From Haemonchus contortus (lineage: Eukaryota; Nematoda; Chromadorea; Rhabditida; Trichostrongylidae): a stretch of DNA of 64,000 bases. Shown in pieces: positions 48,351-59,880 of this stretch. The stretch lies in contig LS997565.1 in NCBI GenBank assembly GCA_000469685.2, positions 3,312,005 through 3,376,004 on the forward strand. The letters run 5' to 3'. Position numbers and translations under genes: made by a program. Numbering within the stretch: the stretch's first letter is position 1; each line of letters opens with the position of its first letter. A model generated the notes under the pieces. That model was not told the origin of the DNA, did not search any database, and saw only the letters and a list, made by a program, of their open reading frames with translations.

Positions 48351-49269
48351 AACTACGATTTTACAAACGAGAAAAATATTTATCAGCCATACAATAACCA
48401 TAAAATATTCAGGCCCATGGTCAACAAATACAAATCCTTTTGAGAAGAAGTAATCATCCTACATATAAATTTGATGCTTGAAATACCTAGACAACTACTC
48501 AGTTATTTCATTGCAAGCCCAGTAGTCTACCCTTAGACTTGTTCCATCCCTATAGTTTCTGTTTACACCAATTTTATGATGAACTAGATGATCTATGTAA
48601 CTATAAAAATTTGTTTTTATGTGAATCGTCATATATACAAAAAAGAGCCAAAGATCAGGGTAATTATTGAAGCCAGTCAGGTAAGAAGAGACCGTAGATC
48701 TGTAAAAGTAACAACAGAGCTGATAGTTCAATTCAATAATTTCCTCTAATAACCTCTCTGTAAGAGGATACTGCTTCAGCGAAACGCGAAAGCCCTCATT
48801 CAACTTTCCACATTACTTGATTCTCCAAAGTTTGGGAAGAAAAAGGGGGTTGAATTGGATTTATAATGAGATGGATCTCAAGCATCGAGACCTGAGACCG
48901 AAAAGTTAAGGAAGACTAAGAGATGGGTAGGGACTCTCTTTGCCTCGGAAGCACAACAGCAATGGATGCCACCAAGCTGGGCCCCCAGAGGCTCCATTTG
49001 GCATACTAAATAGTAGGGGAAAGACGTCAAGACATTGTACTCTAGCTACTATAGATATCTAATAACTCTAGAATAACCATCTGCAAATAGCTATTATAGG
49101 GTTATTAGCCATCTATAAGTAGCTGAACTACAGGCTAGATTCTTAACTGTTTTGGCCAACAATTATGGTGACAAACATGGTCATGCAGTCCTTTTCGAAC
49201 ATAATGAATCAAGTTACATTCGGCTGGCTGCTTCCGACATGGGCCATTCACAGAACAGTATGGTTTTTA

Positions 49270-49365
49270 AGTTGTTAGAATCCTTCTGCCGTACGAGGTT
49301 TTTAGGTGGAACATTTATTAACTTAACGGCCTAACGTTTTGACGTAACCGTCGTCTTCAGAGGCC
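49270..49365 (-). mobile_element. Solo Penelope-like terminal fragment
   Basis: Matches the 3' terminus of the Penelope-like element at 37308-37400 (shared CTTCTGCCGTACGAG, AGGTGGAACA, AACGGCCTAACGTTT and CGTCGTCTTCAGAGGCC) without any coding sequence. The hammerhead-like core is present, but its GAAA has become AAAA, so this copy would be inactive. Confidence 0.75.
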
Positions 49366-49574
49366 ACTCCACCGTCAAAGCAGAAAAAATCCGCTGTCTC
49401 CACAGGCGACTGTCAGTAGCGAATTTTGTTGGACACACTATATTTTTGATCAGTAATGGAGCAAAAGATTTAAGAAAAACAATCTTATGTACAAAAAACA
49501 ACATTCGTAACTACATCCAAAACGGATAAATAACAGTACAGAAGTGGAACAGACCGAAAGAACAAAGTCATGCT

Positions 49575-52500
49575 TCAGCGAGGGGCAGCCCAAATATCGG
49601 TTATACAGTGAACTGGCGTGAGTTTTCCCGGAAAAATTGCATTCTTAAGACGGCCGATTCCAAGTACTTTGTCAAATACTTCCCGATACTGACTGCTGAA
49701 ACGATCAAATTATTAGCGTCATCGTAGAAGCTCTGGCGACAGTTAGAAATGTTTTGGAAGCGAAAAAGAATTTGGATAGATATAATGCATCCAAAGATAG
49801 TAAAATAAGGGATTGGACGAGAATGTGGCTTGTAAGTTGCACGGAAGGGGTATTAGGACAAGGTGTCCAAATGTGTGTGCCATGCGTACAGTTGGCTACA
49901 GTAAGCTGCGTGGAAAGGGCTTTTATGGGTGAAATGAGATAAAGGCTGAGAGAGCAATAGGCTAACAAATTACAAGTGGAGAGGAATGGGCTAGTCGCAA
50001 AAATAGTGCAACCTCGCCTTTCTTGCTATCATCGTACAAAAAAGAAGGGAAAAACTTTAACCTCAAAAAGTAGTAAGAAAAAAAGTTGACGGCAGTTCCG
50101 ACGTTGATGAAGATCCCGACTAGTAATATTGAAGAGATTGATGGATTATGAAGATCATCTGTCATCGCAACAATCGCTCCGCCGAACGTTCCACATAGCA
50201 TTGTCATACTATTTACGATCAACGATTGATACACGGTTTTCGTAACCTCGTTTCCTGGAAAGCGGTTTTGATTTTCTGAATATTTGAACGAAGTTAAGGG
50301 AGAATACCACTATATATAGTATGTACGCTTAGTCTATTTGTCTCTACTGGTTTATCTGGGTGTGCGTGTGAGTGTGCTTAATCGGAAATTCATAACTACC
50401 GTAGACCTAGACGATTCAATTTTGGTAGGAATACTGAGGGCAGAATGGGTACACTGATGATATGTCTCAAGTCCAGACTTCGCCCTCACGGGGCGGAGCG
50501 TGCGCAAAAATTGTAAATTTGGGTCTAGGGCGTTCAAATTTGGTAGGACAGGCGGCGACTGGTTCAGAACATAAGAAACAATCGGGTAGTCGAGAACGCA
50601 GCTAGGTGGAAACAACCAAATCCTCTACTTAGCCAATTTTTTGATTATATTGCTCCTTCTAAAATTTCTCACTTTTTTATGAGAGGCTAATTTTCAATTT
50701 TTTTTTTCAGACCACAGCAGCTCCATGCAATTTCTCACAGGTAAAGATTCCACTTCTGTCCTGTCGCACTCAGGAAGTGTGCTCTAATGAAAACAAGCTA
50801 AACGTAAAGTATTATAACTTACTTATATTCACTCTTCTCAAAAAAAGTGCGAAGAAACTGTAGCAAAAGACGATCAAGACGCATATTATGAAAATTGCCC
50901 TGATGAAGTATTCGTTAAAAGGCGGGAGCAGCGGCGCAGATATAGTACACAATACATCTCTGCAAACCAGTAAGGAGCATTTTCAGCTTCTTCATTCAAA
51001 TATCTTCCAGTGATCGCTTACTTATCCTTCTTCCGGCTTATAATCATCAATACGTCTACAGTTACACCAAATATGCACCCTGGCAGGACTTGTACCGCTA
51101 TGTAGAGCTTGGCATATGTACAGAAAACGAGACGGCTAAAGTCAGATTTGAATTAATTGAATGCTGTGAATGTTTCTGTGTTATAGTTGACTTTGGATTT
51201 TGCTATCCTTTGTTTAGGTGCTACAAAAGGTTTATCTCAATTCTGCCAGTGCCAATGTTAATGCTAGAGCGGCGAAAATGATTATATTTAGCTGTGGTAA
51301 TGTATCCTGGACGAAACCCTAGAAACGTCAAAAAACAGTTCCACTGCCCTGAACCTCACAGAGAAAGCACTGGAAAACTTACTATAAAGATTTAGCGATA
51401 GAAGTCTATCCACAGCCAAGTTGAGAAGGAGCATGATCGACAAACATGAGCAGAAGAAAGGAACAATATTAAAGTAAACGCAAACTTCATGTAGGATAAC
51501 GTGATCTTTATACCTGAAAACACCTGCTTAGAACAGTAGGGAACAGTTTTTGAATAGACTGTTAAGTAGAGTTCCAGAGACTCACAGCTTGTATGTGGCA
51601 ACAGTTGTATAGAAGGAAAACATTAGCATAATATCGCTCACAGCCATCAATGCGATAAAAATATTGCAAGGATTTCGTAGCTCTCTTAACAAAAATAATC
51701 GTAGGAGACATTGTCACAAAGACCCATAGACGGAAGTTTGTCCTCGTAAAGGACACTAACTGGCAAGGTTCATCTCCAACTTATTGAAAGTTGTGTTCAG
51801 AAAATACCAATTTATTCTTCCTCTCGTTCAATTCCGCAGAATTAGTGTTAGAATGCCCTTCCTGGTCCCACTCGAAAGATTCCTGTACTTTGGATGTCTG
51901 GCGGTTTGGCAGGAATGGCAGGGATCGAGAAAACTGTTACGTGGTGAATTGGCCAGGCATCTAAACTGGCCTCATCATCATACTACCGGCTTCGTTCATC
52001 TCAATTGCCGATATCACGCCGTCTGACATCTTTGGCTCCGAACTTCGACGTACTATTTAGTACTTGTTACAGGCTCCCTTTCCATATCATTATCACACCT
52101 GTGTCCTGTCGCTGTACGCTCCTGAATTACCTCCAGTCGCTTTCATCTGGGAGGGATGCATGGATTTAAGACAGCGCAATCATCGCTGAGCCATCATCAT
52201 CATCATCGTGCTACCACAAAAGTTACAGAATGATTCTCGTGGGAGATAATCCTAAACATGGTGCGACGAGTTTTAGGATATACGCACTGGCGACACTCAA
52301 CACCCGATGGATCTACGAAGCAGAGTAAGTGAGTATGCCATCGCAACTGCAGAATCTCACTGCCGTCGCCGCCAGCCCCTGGCTAGCGACCACACAGAAT
52401 CTGGCGGAAGAGGTCGAAACGGTGTGTTGGCAAGTAACGTGTTCCTGATAGGAACATTTGCTCATTTTATGAAAATTATTATTATTACTGCATTTATGAC

Positions 52501-52639
52501 TAACTATAGTCAGACGCTGAGCTCCGACCTACCTTGATAACACTGTCGCACATATGATGAGCGTATTTGCGAGTATACTTATTGTTGGAAATACAATGTA
52601 TAGGACTTGATAGGGAACCGAAATCGTGTTGGTGGGCAT
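49575..52639 (-). pseudogene. Gene G: srsx chemoreceptor, complete exon set, one frameshift in exon 3
   Basis: Exons (minus): 52639-52533, 51684-51586, about 51514-51384, 51135-51022, 50959-50823, 50254-50062, 49695-49575. All splice borders are GT-AG. Exon 3 is one base short at its end (CTAAATCTTTATA versus CTAACATCTTCATA in copy 2), which throws exon 4 out of frame right after LAVDRLLSL. TM1 also has ILANTLI where every relative has Gly-Asn. Other exons read well: TM4 VQVLPGCIFG, loop DVLCTISAPLLPP, TM5 CVLIVFCYSFFAL, TM6-7 VYQSLIVNSMTM, VNFFSYYFLR, tail SQYREVFDKVLGIGRLKN. It is most simply a young pseudogene. Confidence 0.8.
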
Positions 52640-52854
52640 TCAGAAGTGACTGCTCTGTAAAAATCCACAACTTTGTTATTAGACGAGTTTTTATCAAATG
52701 CTCATCATGATATTTTCATTACGTAGACGATGTGAGTATATGATTGTGAGTCGCATCGGATTCAAATTAATGGCCTAAAAAGGAAGGTACATGAGCTATC
52801 AGCTGCTGTCTTGGCAGAAGGGTTTAATTCTCATTGTATACTCATGGTTCTAAG

Positions 52855-53768
52855 TATTAGGTTGATGCATAGTTATTGCGGGTCTTTTCGCCCCTTTTTT
52901 CTGTCGATAGTATTCTAACATTGAATTCGAGTTTTCTCTAGAAATCATCTACTTGATCTCCTCTACAAGAATCTACTCGAAAAACCAACCACATATTCGC
53001 AAAATTAGGCTTAACTACTTCGAGAAAGATTGGAAGGTGGCACAGTCATTCCGCGATCTCAGTAACTTTTCAGCGATCGGACAATCAGCCAGAGCCAACC
53101 AAGAAATGGGATCTGCCCCTAAATCTGCCATAGTTACCAGCAGGAACTTTTATGAATTATCTCGTCAACCGTTGCCAACCGTTCATCGAAAAAATGGCTA
53201 GAGAATAGAAGTGACGTTAATTTGGATGACTTGATGGCCGATGTCAAGGCGTGGATCGCCCGTAAGGATCGAAACTTCTTCGCTTTTGGGATCCGACTAA
53301 CTAATCAATGGGAAGCAGTGCTTGACGTGGATGGTGAATGAGTTCCGGAGTAAATATTTGAATATGTCTTTGCTTAGTATTTCTATAGTTTCTTTAAGTA
53401 AAATTTGCTGGAAAAAATCCGCAATAATTATGCATCAACCTAATATATAGGGGCAGGAAAAATGCAGGGGAAATAGAAAATATCAAAGTAATCGTGTTTA
53501 GACCGACAGGAAGTCATGTCTACTTTCACTAGATCACCTAATGTACGATCGCTGAAAAGTTACTGAGATCGCGGAATGACTGTGCCACCTTCCAATCTTT
53601 TTCGACGTAGTCAAGCCTAATTTCGCGAATATGCGGATGGTTTTTTGAGTATATTCTTGTAGATGAAATCAAGTAGATCATTTCTAGAGAAAACCTGAAC
53701 TCAATATTCAAATTCTATCGAGAGAAAAAAAGCTGCCAAAAAATCCGCAATAATTATGCATCAACCTA
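52855..53768 (+). mobile_element. Mariner relic with fold-back, second copy
   Basis: Same structure as 1364-2278, with termini at about 52855, 53444 and 53768 and the same transposase C-terminal remnant. The final codon here is TGA where the left copy has TAA. It lies in the G-H spacer. Confidence 0.8.
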
Positions 53769-54611
53769 CATAATACATACTTCCATGATCAGTTTCTTCG
53801 TTTTGTCTTTTTTTCTTTGGCAGATGAAAACCGTTTTTCATGGGATCAATTCGATCCCAAAAACACAAGAATTGTGCAGAGGAACTCATCCAGGCAACAC
53901 AAATTTCACTGGGATTGTTTGTTCCGAGAGAACTTGGAAGACATGATAGCATCCTCTTAAATCTCCAGAACTCGATGCATCGTTGAATTCAGATTAGTCT
54001 GTCTCTTTCATTAGAAAACAACTTTCAACAAAAAGTTTCAATATAGAAGTTACAAAGCTGCGAAATACAGAATGAGGGCTATCAACATTTTATGGGCACG
54101 TGGTGGAAATGGATAAGAACAATTGGTCGCATGAGGTTATCCCACAACAACATTATAGTACTCAGATCACATTTGTATTCAAGAGAAACTGAGCATATCA
54201 TAACAGGAAAAACACACTATTTGTTATCACTGGCCGGAAAATACGATAATTAGTGATGGAAACTGTTTTGTAATAGTCACCAAATTAAAAGACTGTGCTC
54301 ACTGAACCGAAAATTGCTTTTCAATAATTCTTATGGAGGATATATACTGTAGCAGGTCGAACAAAATCTTCCACAACATTACCATCCTTGAGCACCGCGA
54401 CTAATTATTTTTCAAGCGACACTAGGAAGTGCACAAATTTTGTTTGAGGTTATCTTGCTGGACACATGATTACATCAGGTGAAAGGCTCATTATTTCTGT
54501 TCACTAATAGGGTTAGAGATTTGTGAAATTCAAAAATTTATGTACACAAAGAATAACATCCGAAACTAAATACATCCAAAACGGAGAAAATAACGGGATG
54601 AAAGAGCAAAG
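53769..54611. other. Spacer between genes G and H
   Basis: Matches 2279-3121 almost base for base. No gene recognised. Confidence 0.45.
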
Positions 54612-57600
54612 TCATTTCTTAAATATGCGAGGAGCAGCCACAGAACGGGTTGATATATAGTGAACTGTCGTGAGCTTATTAGAAAAAACAGCATTCTTAA
54701 GACGGTCGATTCCAATTACGTCGTCAAATACTTTCCGATACTGACTGCTGAAACGATCAAATTATTAGCGTCATCGTAGAAGTTCTGGCGACAGTTAGAG
54801 AAGATTTAGAAGAGGAAAAGAATTTGGATAGATATAGTGCATCCAAAGATAGTAGAATAAGGGATTGGACGAGAACGTGGCTTGTAAGTTGCACGAAAGG
54901 GGTATTAGGATCAGGTGTCCAAATGTGTGCGTCACTGCGTACAGTTGGCCACAGTAAGCTGTGTCCAAAGGGCTCCTAATGAGTGGAATGGGATCAAGGT
55001 TGAGATAGCAGTGGGATAACAAATTAGAAATGGTAGAGAGAAAAGAGGGTAGTCGCAAAAAGTGCAACCTATTGTTGTCTTTTTTACCACCATCGTACAG
55101 AAATGAAGAGAAAAACATGAACCTCAAGAAGTAGTAAGCAAAAAAGTTGACTGCAGTCCCAACGTTGATGAAAATTCCGACTAATAATATTGAAGAGATT
55201 GATGGATTATGAGGGTCGTCTGTCATCGCAACAATCGCTCCGCCGAACATCCCACAGACCATTGTTATACTAATTGCAATCAAAGATCGATACACGTTTT
55301 TCGTAATCTCGTTACCTGGAAAGCACTTCTGATTTTCTAAATAGTTAGATGATATCAAGGAAGAATCCTACTGTATATAACGAGCTATGTGTGTCTAGTG
55401 GTTTGTCTGTATGTGTTTGACCGGAAACTCAAAACTCCTGCCCGTAGACCTAGAAGGCTCATACTTGGTAGGAGTACAGGTGCGCAGGATGAAGATACAC
55501 ATGTCTCAGGACCAGACCCGCCCACAAGGGACGGGGCGTGCGCGAAAGTTGTCAATTTGGATCGAGATCGTTCAAATTTTGTACGAACGACTGGTTCAGA
55601 ACATAATAAACTTTCAGGGTAGTTGAGTATGAAGCTATTACAGATGAATACAACCAAGTCTTCTACCCAGCCATTTTTTCAAAAGTAGTGTTCCTTTTGA
55701 AAGGTTAGGTTTCTTCAGGAGGCTAATTATCAGACTTTTTCAGACACCACCACCTCCCGGAAAAGATTCCATTTTGTCCTGCACTTTTCCCGAAGCGTGC
55801 TTCTAATGAGATCAAATCAATCAATCTAATGACAACGAGGAATTCCATTATAACGTACTTATCTTCACTATTTTCAACAAAAGTGCAAATAAACTGTAGC
55901 AAAGGACGATCAAGACACATATTATGAACATTGTCCTGATAAAGTACTCAGTAGAAGATGGGAGCAGCGGTGCAGATATAGTACACAGGACATCCCTGCA
56001 AACCAATGAGGAACGTTTACAGCTTAGCCATCCAAATATGTTCAAACAGTCACTTACTTCTCCTTCGTTCGGTTTACAATCATCGATACGTCTACAATTA
56101 AACCAAAGATGCACCCTGGCAGGAGTTGTACCGCTATGTAGAGCTTGCCATATGTACGGGAAACGAGACGGCTGAAGAAGTCAAATACAGATCATGTGAT
56201 CGCTGTGGATGCTTCTATTCTTTAGATAGCTTTGAGTTTGCCTATCCTTTGTTACGTGCTTTATTGCTCTCCTAGAAAAGGTTTATCTCACTGATCTGCC
56301 AGTGCCCAAATACCAAAGCGGCATAGATGATTAACAATATTTATCTTTACTTCTCTATTCTGGGCGGAACCTCGGAAAAATCAACAGTCCCACAGCTCTG
56401 GAACCCACAGAGAAAGCCTTGAAATACTTACTATAAAGATGTTAGGGATAGGAGTCTATCCACAGCCAGAGTGAGTAGAAGCATTGTCGAAAAACACGAG
56501 CCGAAGAAAGGAACAATATTAAAGAAAACGCAGATATCATGAGGAATAAGGTGATCTTCATACCTGGAAATACCTGCTCGAAATAGTAGGAAACAGTTGC
56601 TGGTACTATTCTACTATTACACCCCCAGAACTCCTCTACTGTTACACCCCCAAAAACTCAAAATTTTAATTTTCGATGAAACTTCGCCTATAGGGGTAAT
56701 CCGATGCCCTGATAACGAATATGACCTTCATTTTTGGCGTTGGCGCCATCTGGCTCCAATTGGCGCCAATTTGGCGCCAAATTGGCGCCAATTGGAGCCA
56801 AATGGCGCCAGCTCCAAAAATGAATGTTATATTCGTTATCAGGACCACAAATAACCCCTAAACGCAAGTTTTCAGCAAATTTGGTGAAAACACCCTTGGC
56901 GCCAAATTGGCGCCAATTGGCGCCAAATGGCGCCAGCGCCAAAAATGAAGGTCATATTCGTTATCAGGGCATCGGATTACCTCTATAGGCGAAGTTTCAT
57001 CGAAAATTAAAATTTTAAGTTTTTGGGGGTGTAATAGTAGAATAGTACCCAGTTGCTGAAACGACTATCAAATAAGGTGACATCACTGAGATGGCGCTGG
57101 CGCACTGTAGCATGGGTAAAACATAATAAATGGAAAGTCTTAAAGAAGTTCCAAAGACTCACAGCATGTATGCGACGACAGTTGTGTAGAAGGAGAACAT
57201 TAGCATAATATCGCCCACAGCGATCAATGCGATGAATATATTGCAAGGATTTCGTAGCTCTCTTAAAAAGAATAACCGTAAAAAATATTATCACGACGAT
57301 TAAGACCCATAGTCGAATGTTTGTCTTCGAAAAGGACCCTAGCACATGGATAAATCATCATTTAGCAAGGTTCATCTCCAACTCAAAGAACGCTATGTTT
57401 AGAAACTACTAATTTATTCTTTTTTCGCTCGTTTTCGATTTCAATTTCAGAGGGTTAGTGTTATAGAGCGCTTCGTGACCCCACGTAGACTCCGTACGCT
57501 GGGTGGCCGGCAGCTTGGCAGAGATTGAGAAAACTGTTACATGGGGAATTTATCAGGCATCTAGTCGGGCATCGTCATCAAACTAAGGGCTTTATTCGCC

Positions 57601-59061
57601 GCCACTGTCGATATCACGCTCCGATATCTTTGGCTCCAACTCCAACCTTCGACGTACTACTCTTGTTATAGGCTCCATTTCCATATCACTATCCCATCTG
57701 TGTCCTGTCGCCGCATGCTCCCTGGCCACCCATTTTATTCGCTCCCATGTGTGAAAGATTTGAGGATCGCTTTGCAGCATGCGGCAAATCTCTTTCAGCT
57801 GTCTCGCGGCTCAAACTGCAAATACCGTACTCAGCCCGCCTTCCCGCCTATCGATAGGACACCATATTTTTTTGTGACTGCCTTTCTTTTTTGACTGGTT
57901 TTAACTGTTTTTTCTGTATCATCTTCGTTTTTATTTCTACTAGGCTTGATTATTCTGAATGAATCCCCTTCTATGATCGACGATCGGAACCGCATCGGAG
58001 TTGAAGGGAGCGGCCAGAAAATTGAGATAATCAATGAACTCTCTAACTTAAAGATTGCGCGTTCCAATCTTCCATCGCCTTTTTATGGGTGCAGCGAGCG
58101 CGATGCAGTAATCGGGGAGAAGATACAGGTTCCATGGGAAACGTTCGTTGCGCGCGTCCGTCGAAAGTAGGTCACCCCGCCCACTTCGCGCGCGGTGCAC
58201 CCCACTGAGGTCTCAAGATGACATTACGGTACCACCAAGTGCCAGTGGAGCGAACGATTTTCATTTGTCCGCGTTATCTTCTCTTTGGCTGACTGCCGTG
58301 GACCAAGCGCGAATCGTACGCCCCACTGAAAACTGCGACGGCTGTCAAGTATCGCAGGCTGACCCTGCGCAGGTGACGGCTGCGACGTGACCTAGTTTCG
58401 ACGGACGCGCGCAACGGAGCGCTTCCCCCTCCCCCCGGTTCCATAGATCGAAGACAGCGCCATCATAGGGTACCGACACCCCGAGAGTCTAAGAGAAAAG
58501 GTTACAGAATGAGGTTTTCATGGGAGATCCTGCTAATCGTGGCCAGTTGTAATCTACCAGAACGTAGTCACATATGAAACACGCGTATATATTGAGGGGT
58601 CACACTAATGCGAAGAGATTCGAAGATTGGCCGTAGGTAAGGTAGGAGCCGTCGGTCCTGCAAAGGAATTGGCATGCGTCGACTTTTGGGATATACGCCT
58701 GAAGGTCGCCCAACGTCCAATTCCCACGAAGCAGAGAAAAAGTATGCCAACGCGACTAGCAGCTACCTCCAGCTGGCCACCGGTGCATAGAAGCCGATGA
58801 AGGAGGTCGTAGACTATGTGCATGCAAGTAACCGGCGACGCTTGCTTGGCCCGTTATTGAAAATCCATGATAGGGACACTTGCTTCCTCCATAAAAGTTA
58901 TTATAATTACTGCATTTATGATTAGCTATAGCTAGAGGCTGAGAGGTAATTTACCTTGATAACACTGTCGCATATACGATGAGCGTATTCCCAAGTATAC
59001 TTATTGTTGGAAGAACAATGTATAGGACTTGATAGGGAACTGAAATCATGTCGGTGGGCAT
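54612..59061 (-). CDS. Gene H: intact srsx-family 7TM chemoreceptor, 305 aa
   Basis: Exons (minus): 59061-58955, 57261-57163, 56563-56432, 56171-56058, 55995-55859, 55315-55123, 54747-54612. All are GT-AG and in frame. The protein starts MPTDMISVPYQVLYIVLPTI with ILGNTLIVYA; LIAVGDIMLMFSFY (TM2); IPHDICVFFNIVPFFGSCF, LAVDRLLSL (TM3); QLLPGCIFGLIVDV (TM4); CTISAPLLPSS loop; CVLIVLCYSLFALLL (TM5); NVYRSLIAISITMVCG (TM6); VNFFAYYFLR (TM7); tail SQYRKVFDDVIGIDRLKN. Intron 1 is 1.7 kb and intron 2 carries an hAT-like inverted-repeat element. It is the complete counterpart of truncated copy 2. Likely a chemosensory GPCR; ligand unknown. Confidence 0.88.
56602..57049. mobile_element. 448-bp hAT-like MITE with 8-bp target duplication in intron 2 of gene H
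   Basis: Termini GGTACTATTCTACTATTACA and its inverted complement extend for about 140 bp, the left arm carrying about 26 extra bases that repeat its own start. CAGTTGCT flanks it at 56594-56601 and 57050-57057. The paralogous left copy (about 5070-5085) reads CCGTTGCTGAA with no insertion, a direct empty-site control. The interior has repeated TTGGCGCCAA palindromes in two blocks. Eight-bp duplications point to hAT-type transposition. No coding capacity. Confidence 0.85.
58146..58416. mobile_element. 271-bp terminal-inverted-repeat element in intron 1 of gene H
   Basis: Thirty-nt termini (CGTTGCGCGCGTCCGTCGAA continuing to GTCAC) at 58146-58175 and, inverted with one mismatch, at 58387-58416. 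The interior is richer in GC than its surroundings. Introns 1 of copy 1 and gene G lack it. No convincing target duplication or open frame. Confidence 0.7.
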
Positions 59062-59880
59062 TCAAAAGTGATTGATCTGAAAAAATCCACAACTTTGGTA
59101 TCAGGATTAGAATTTTCTTATCGAATGCTCATCACAATAAATATTTTCATTACGACGAATACAATATTTTCATTATAGACGAAGTAAGCACAAGTTTGTG
59201 AATCATATCGAATTTTCATAAATGGCCCAAAAAGAAAGGCCTATGAGAAGATCAGCTGCCGTCGTGTCAGAGAAGTTTAATACGCGCTGTTTACTCATGA
59301 TTCTAACATTATATTTCTATGGTGAATTTTTTGCACCTAACAGATGAAAAATCGCTCTTTTTACAGAGCCAATTCGATCCCAAAGGCACAAAAAGCGTGC
59401 AGAGAAACTTATCCGGGCAACATTAAACTCATTGGGATTGTTTTATGTGAGAGAACTTCGACGACATGACAATACCATCTTATGTACCCCGCTCCGGAGC
59501 TTAAAGCATCGGTGAATTCGTTCTAACCTGTCCCTTTTCACTGAAGAATGACTTTCGTAAAGTTCAAAATATAGTAGTTACAATACTGCAAAATGCAGAA
59601 TGAGCGCTATCAACATTTTAGTCCTCAAAACGTATTTCTACTCAGAGAGAAACTGAGCACCATAACAGAAAAAACACATATTGTTATCACTGAACGGAAA
59701 ATATGATAACTGGTGGTTGAAATTGTTTTGTGGTAGCCACCGTATTACAGGAGTGCGCTTACTGAACCGAAAATTTGCTTTACAATAATTGTTACGTAAT
59801 ATAAACTGAAGACTGCCAAACTAAGTCTCAAACAACATTTCAACATACCGCGACTGATTTTTTTCAAGATTCATTGACCA
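59062..59880. other. Upstream flank of gene H
   Basis: Begins with a probable trans-splice acceptor (TTTTTTCAG, complement, at 59077-59085, 15 nt from the ATG). It is a diverged relative of 2290-3060 and 53780-54550 without the mariner relic, so it shows the ancestral 5' flank of the srsx unit. Confidence 0.55.

Larger units (their letters stand above)
46945..49574. other. Intergenic region F-G with repeats
   Basis: Contains gene F's leader acceptor (46960-46961), a SINE-like element (47240-47499), a perfect palindrome (48265-48350) and a Penelope terminal fragment (49270-49365). The rest is AT-rich with no recognised gene. A minus-strand 102-codon frame at 48495-48803 shows no known motif. 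Confidence 0.5.
51512..57345. repeat. Right copy of the direct segmental duplication (pairs with 1-5385)
   Basis: Carries the 5' part of gene G and the 3' part of gene H, matching copies 1 and 2 at the left end. Unlike the left copy it contains a 448-bp inverted-repeat insertion (56602-57049), and beyond 57345 it continues as ordinary intron 1 of gene H. Confidence 0.9.

Noticed and set aside
48240..48351. CRISPR-like short repeats
   Set aside because: The repeated units form a single palindrome without unique spacers, and the genome is eukaryotic.
48495..48803. 102-codon minus-strand frame
   Set aside because: No motif, no paralogue and no splice context; AT-rich spacer frames of this size are expected.
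56597..56942. Overlapping 60-85-codon frames on both strands
   Set aside because: They are products of the TTGGCGCCAA repeats in the inverted-repeat element, not genes.
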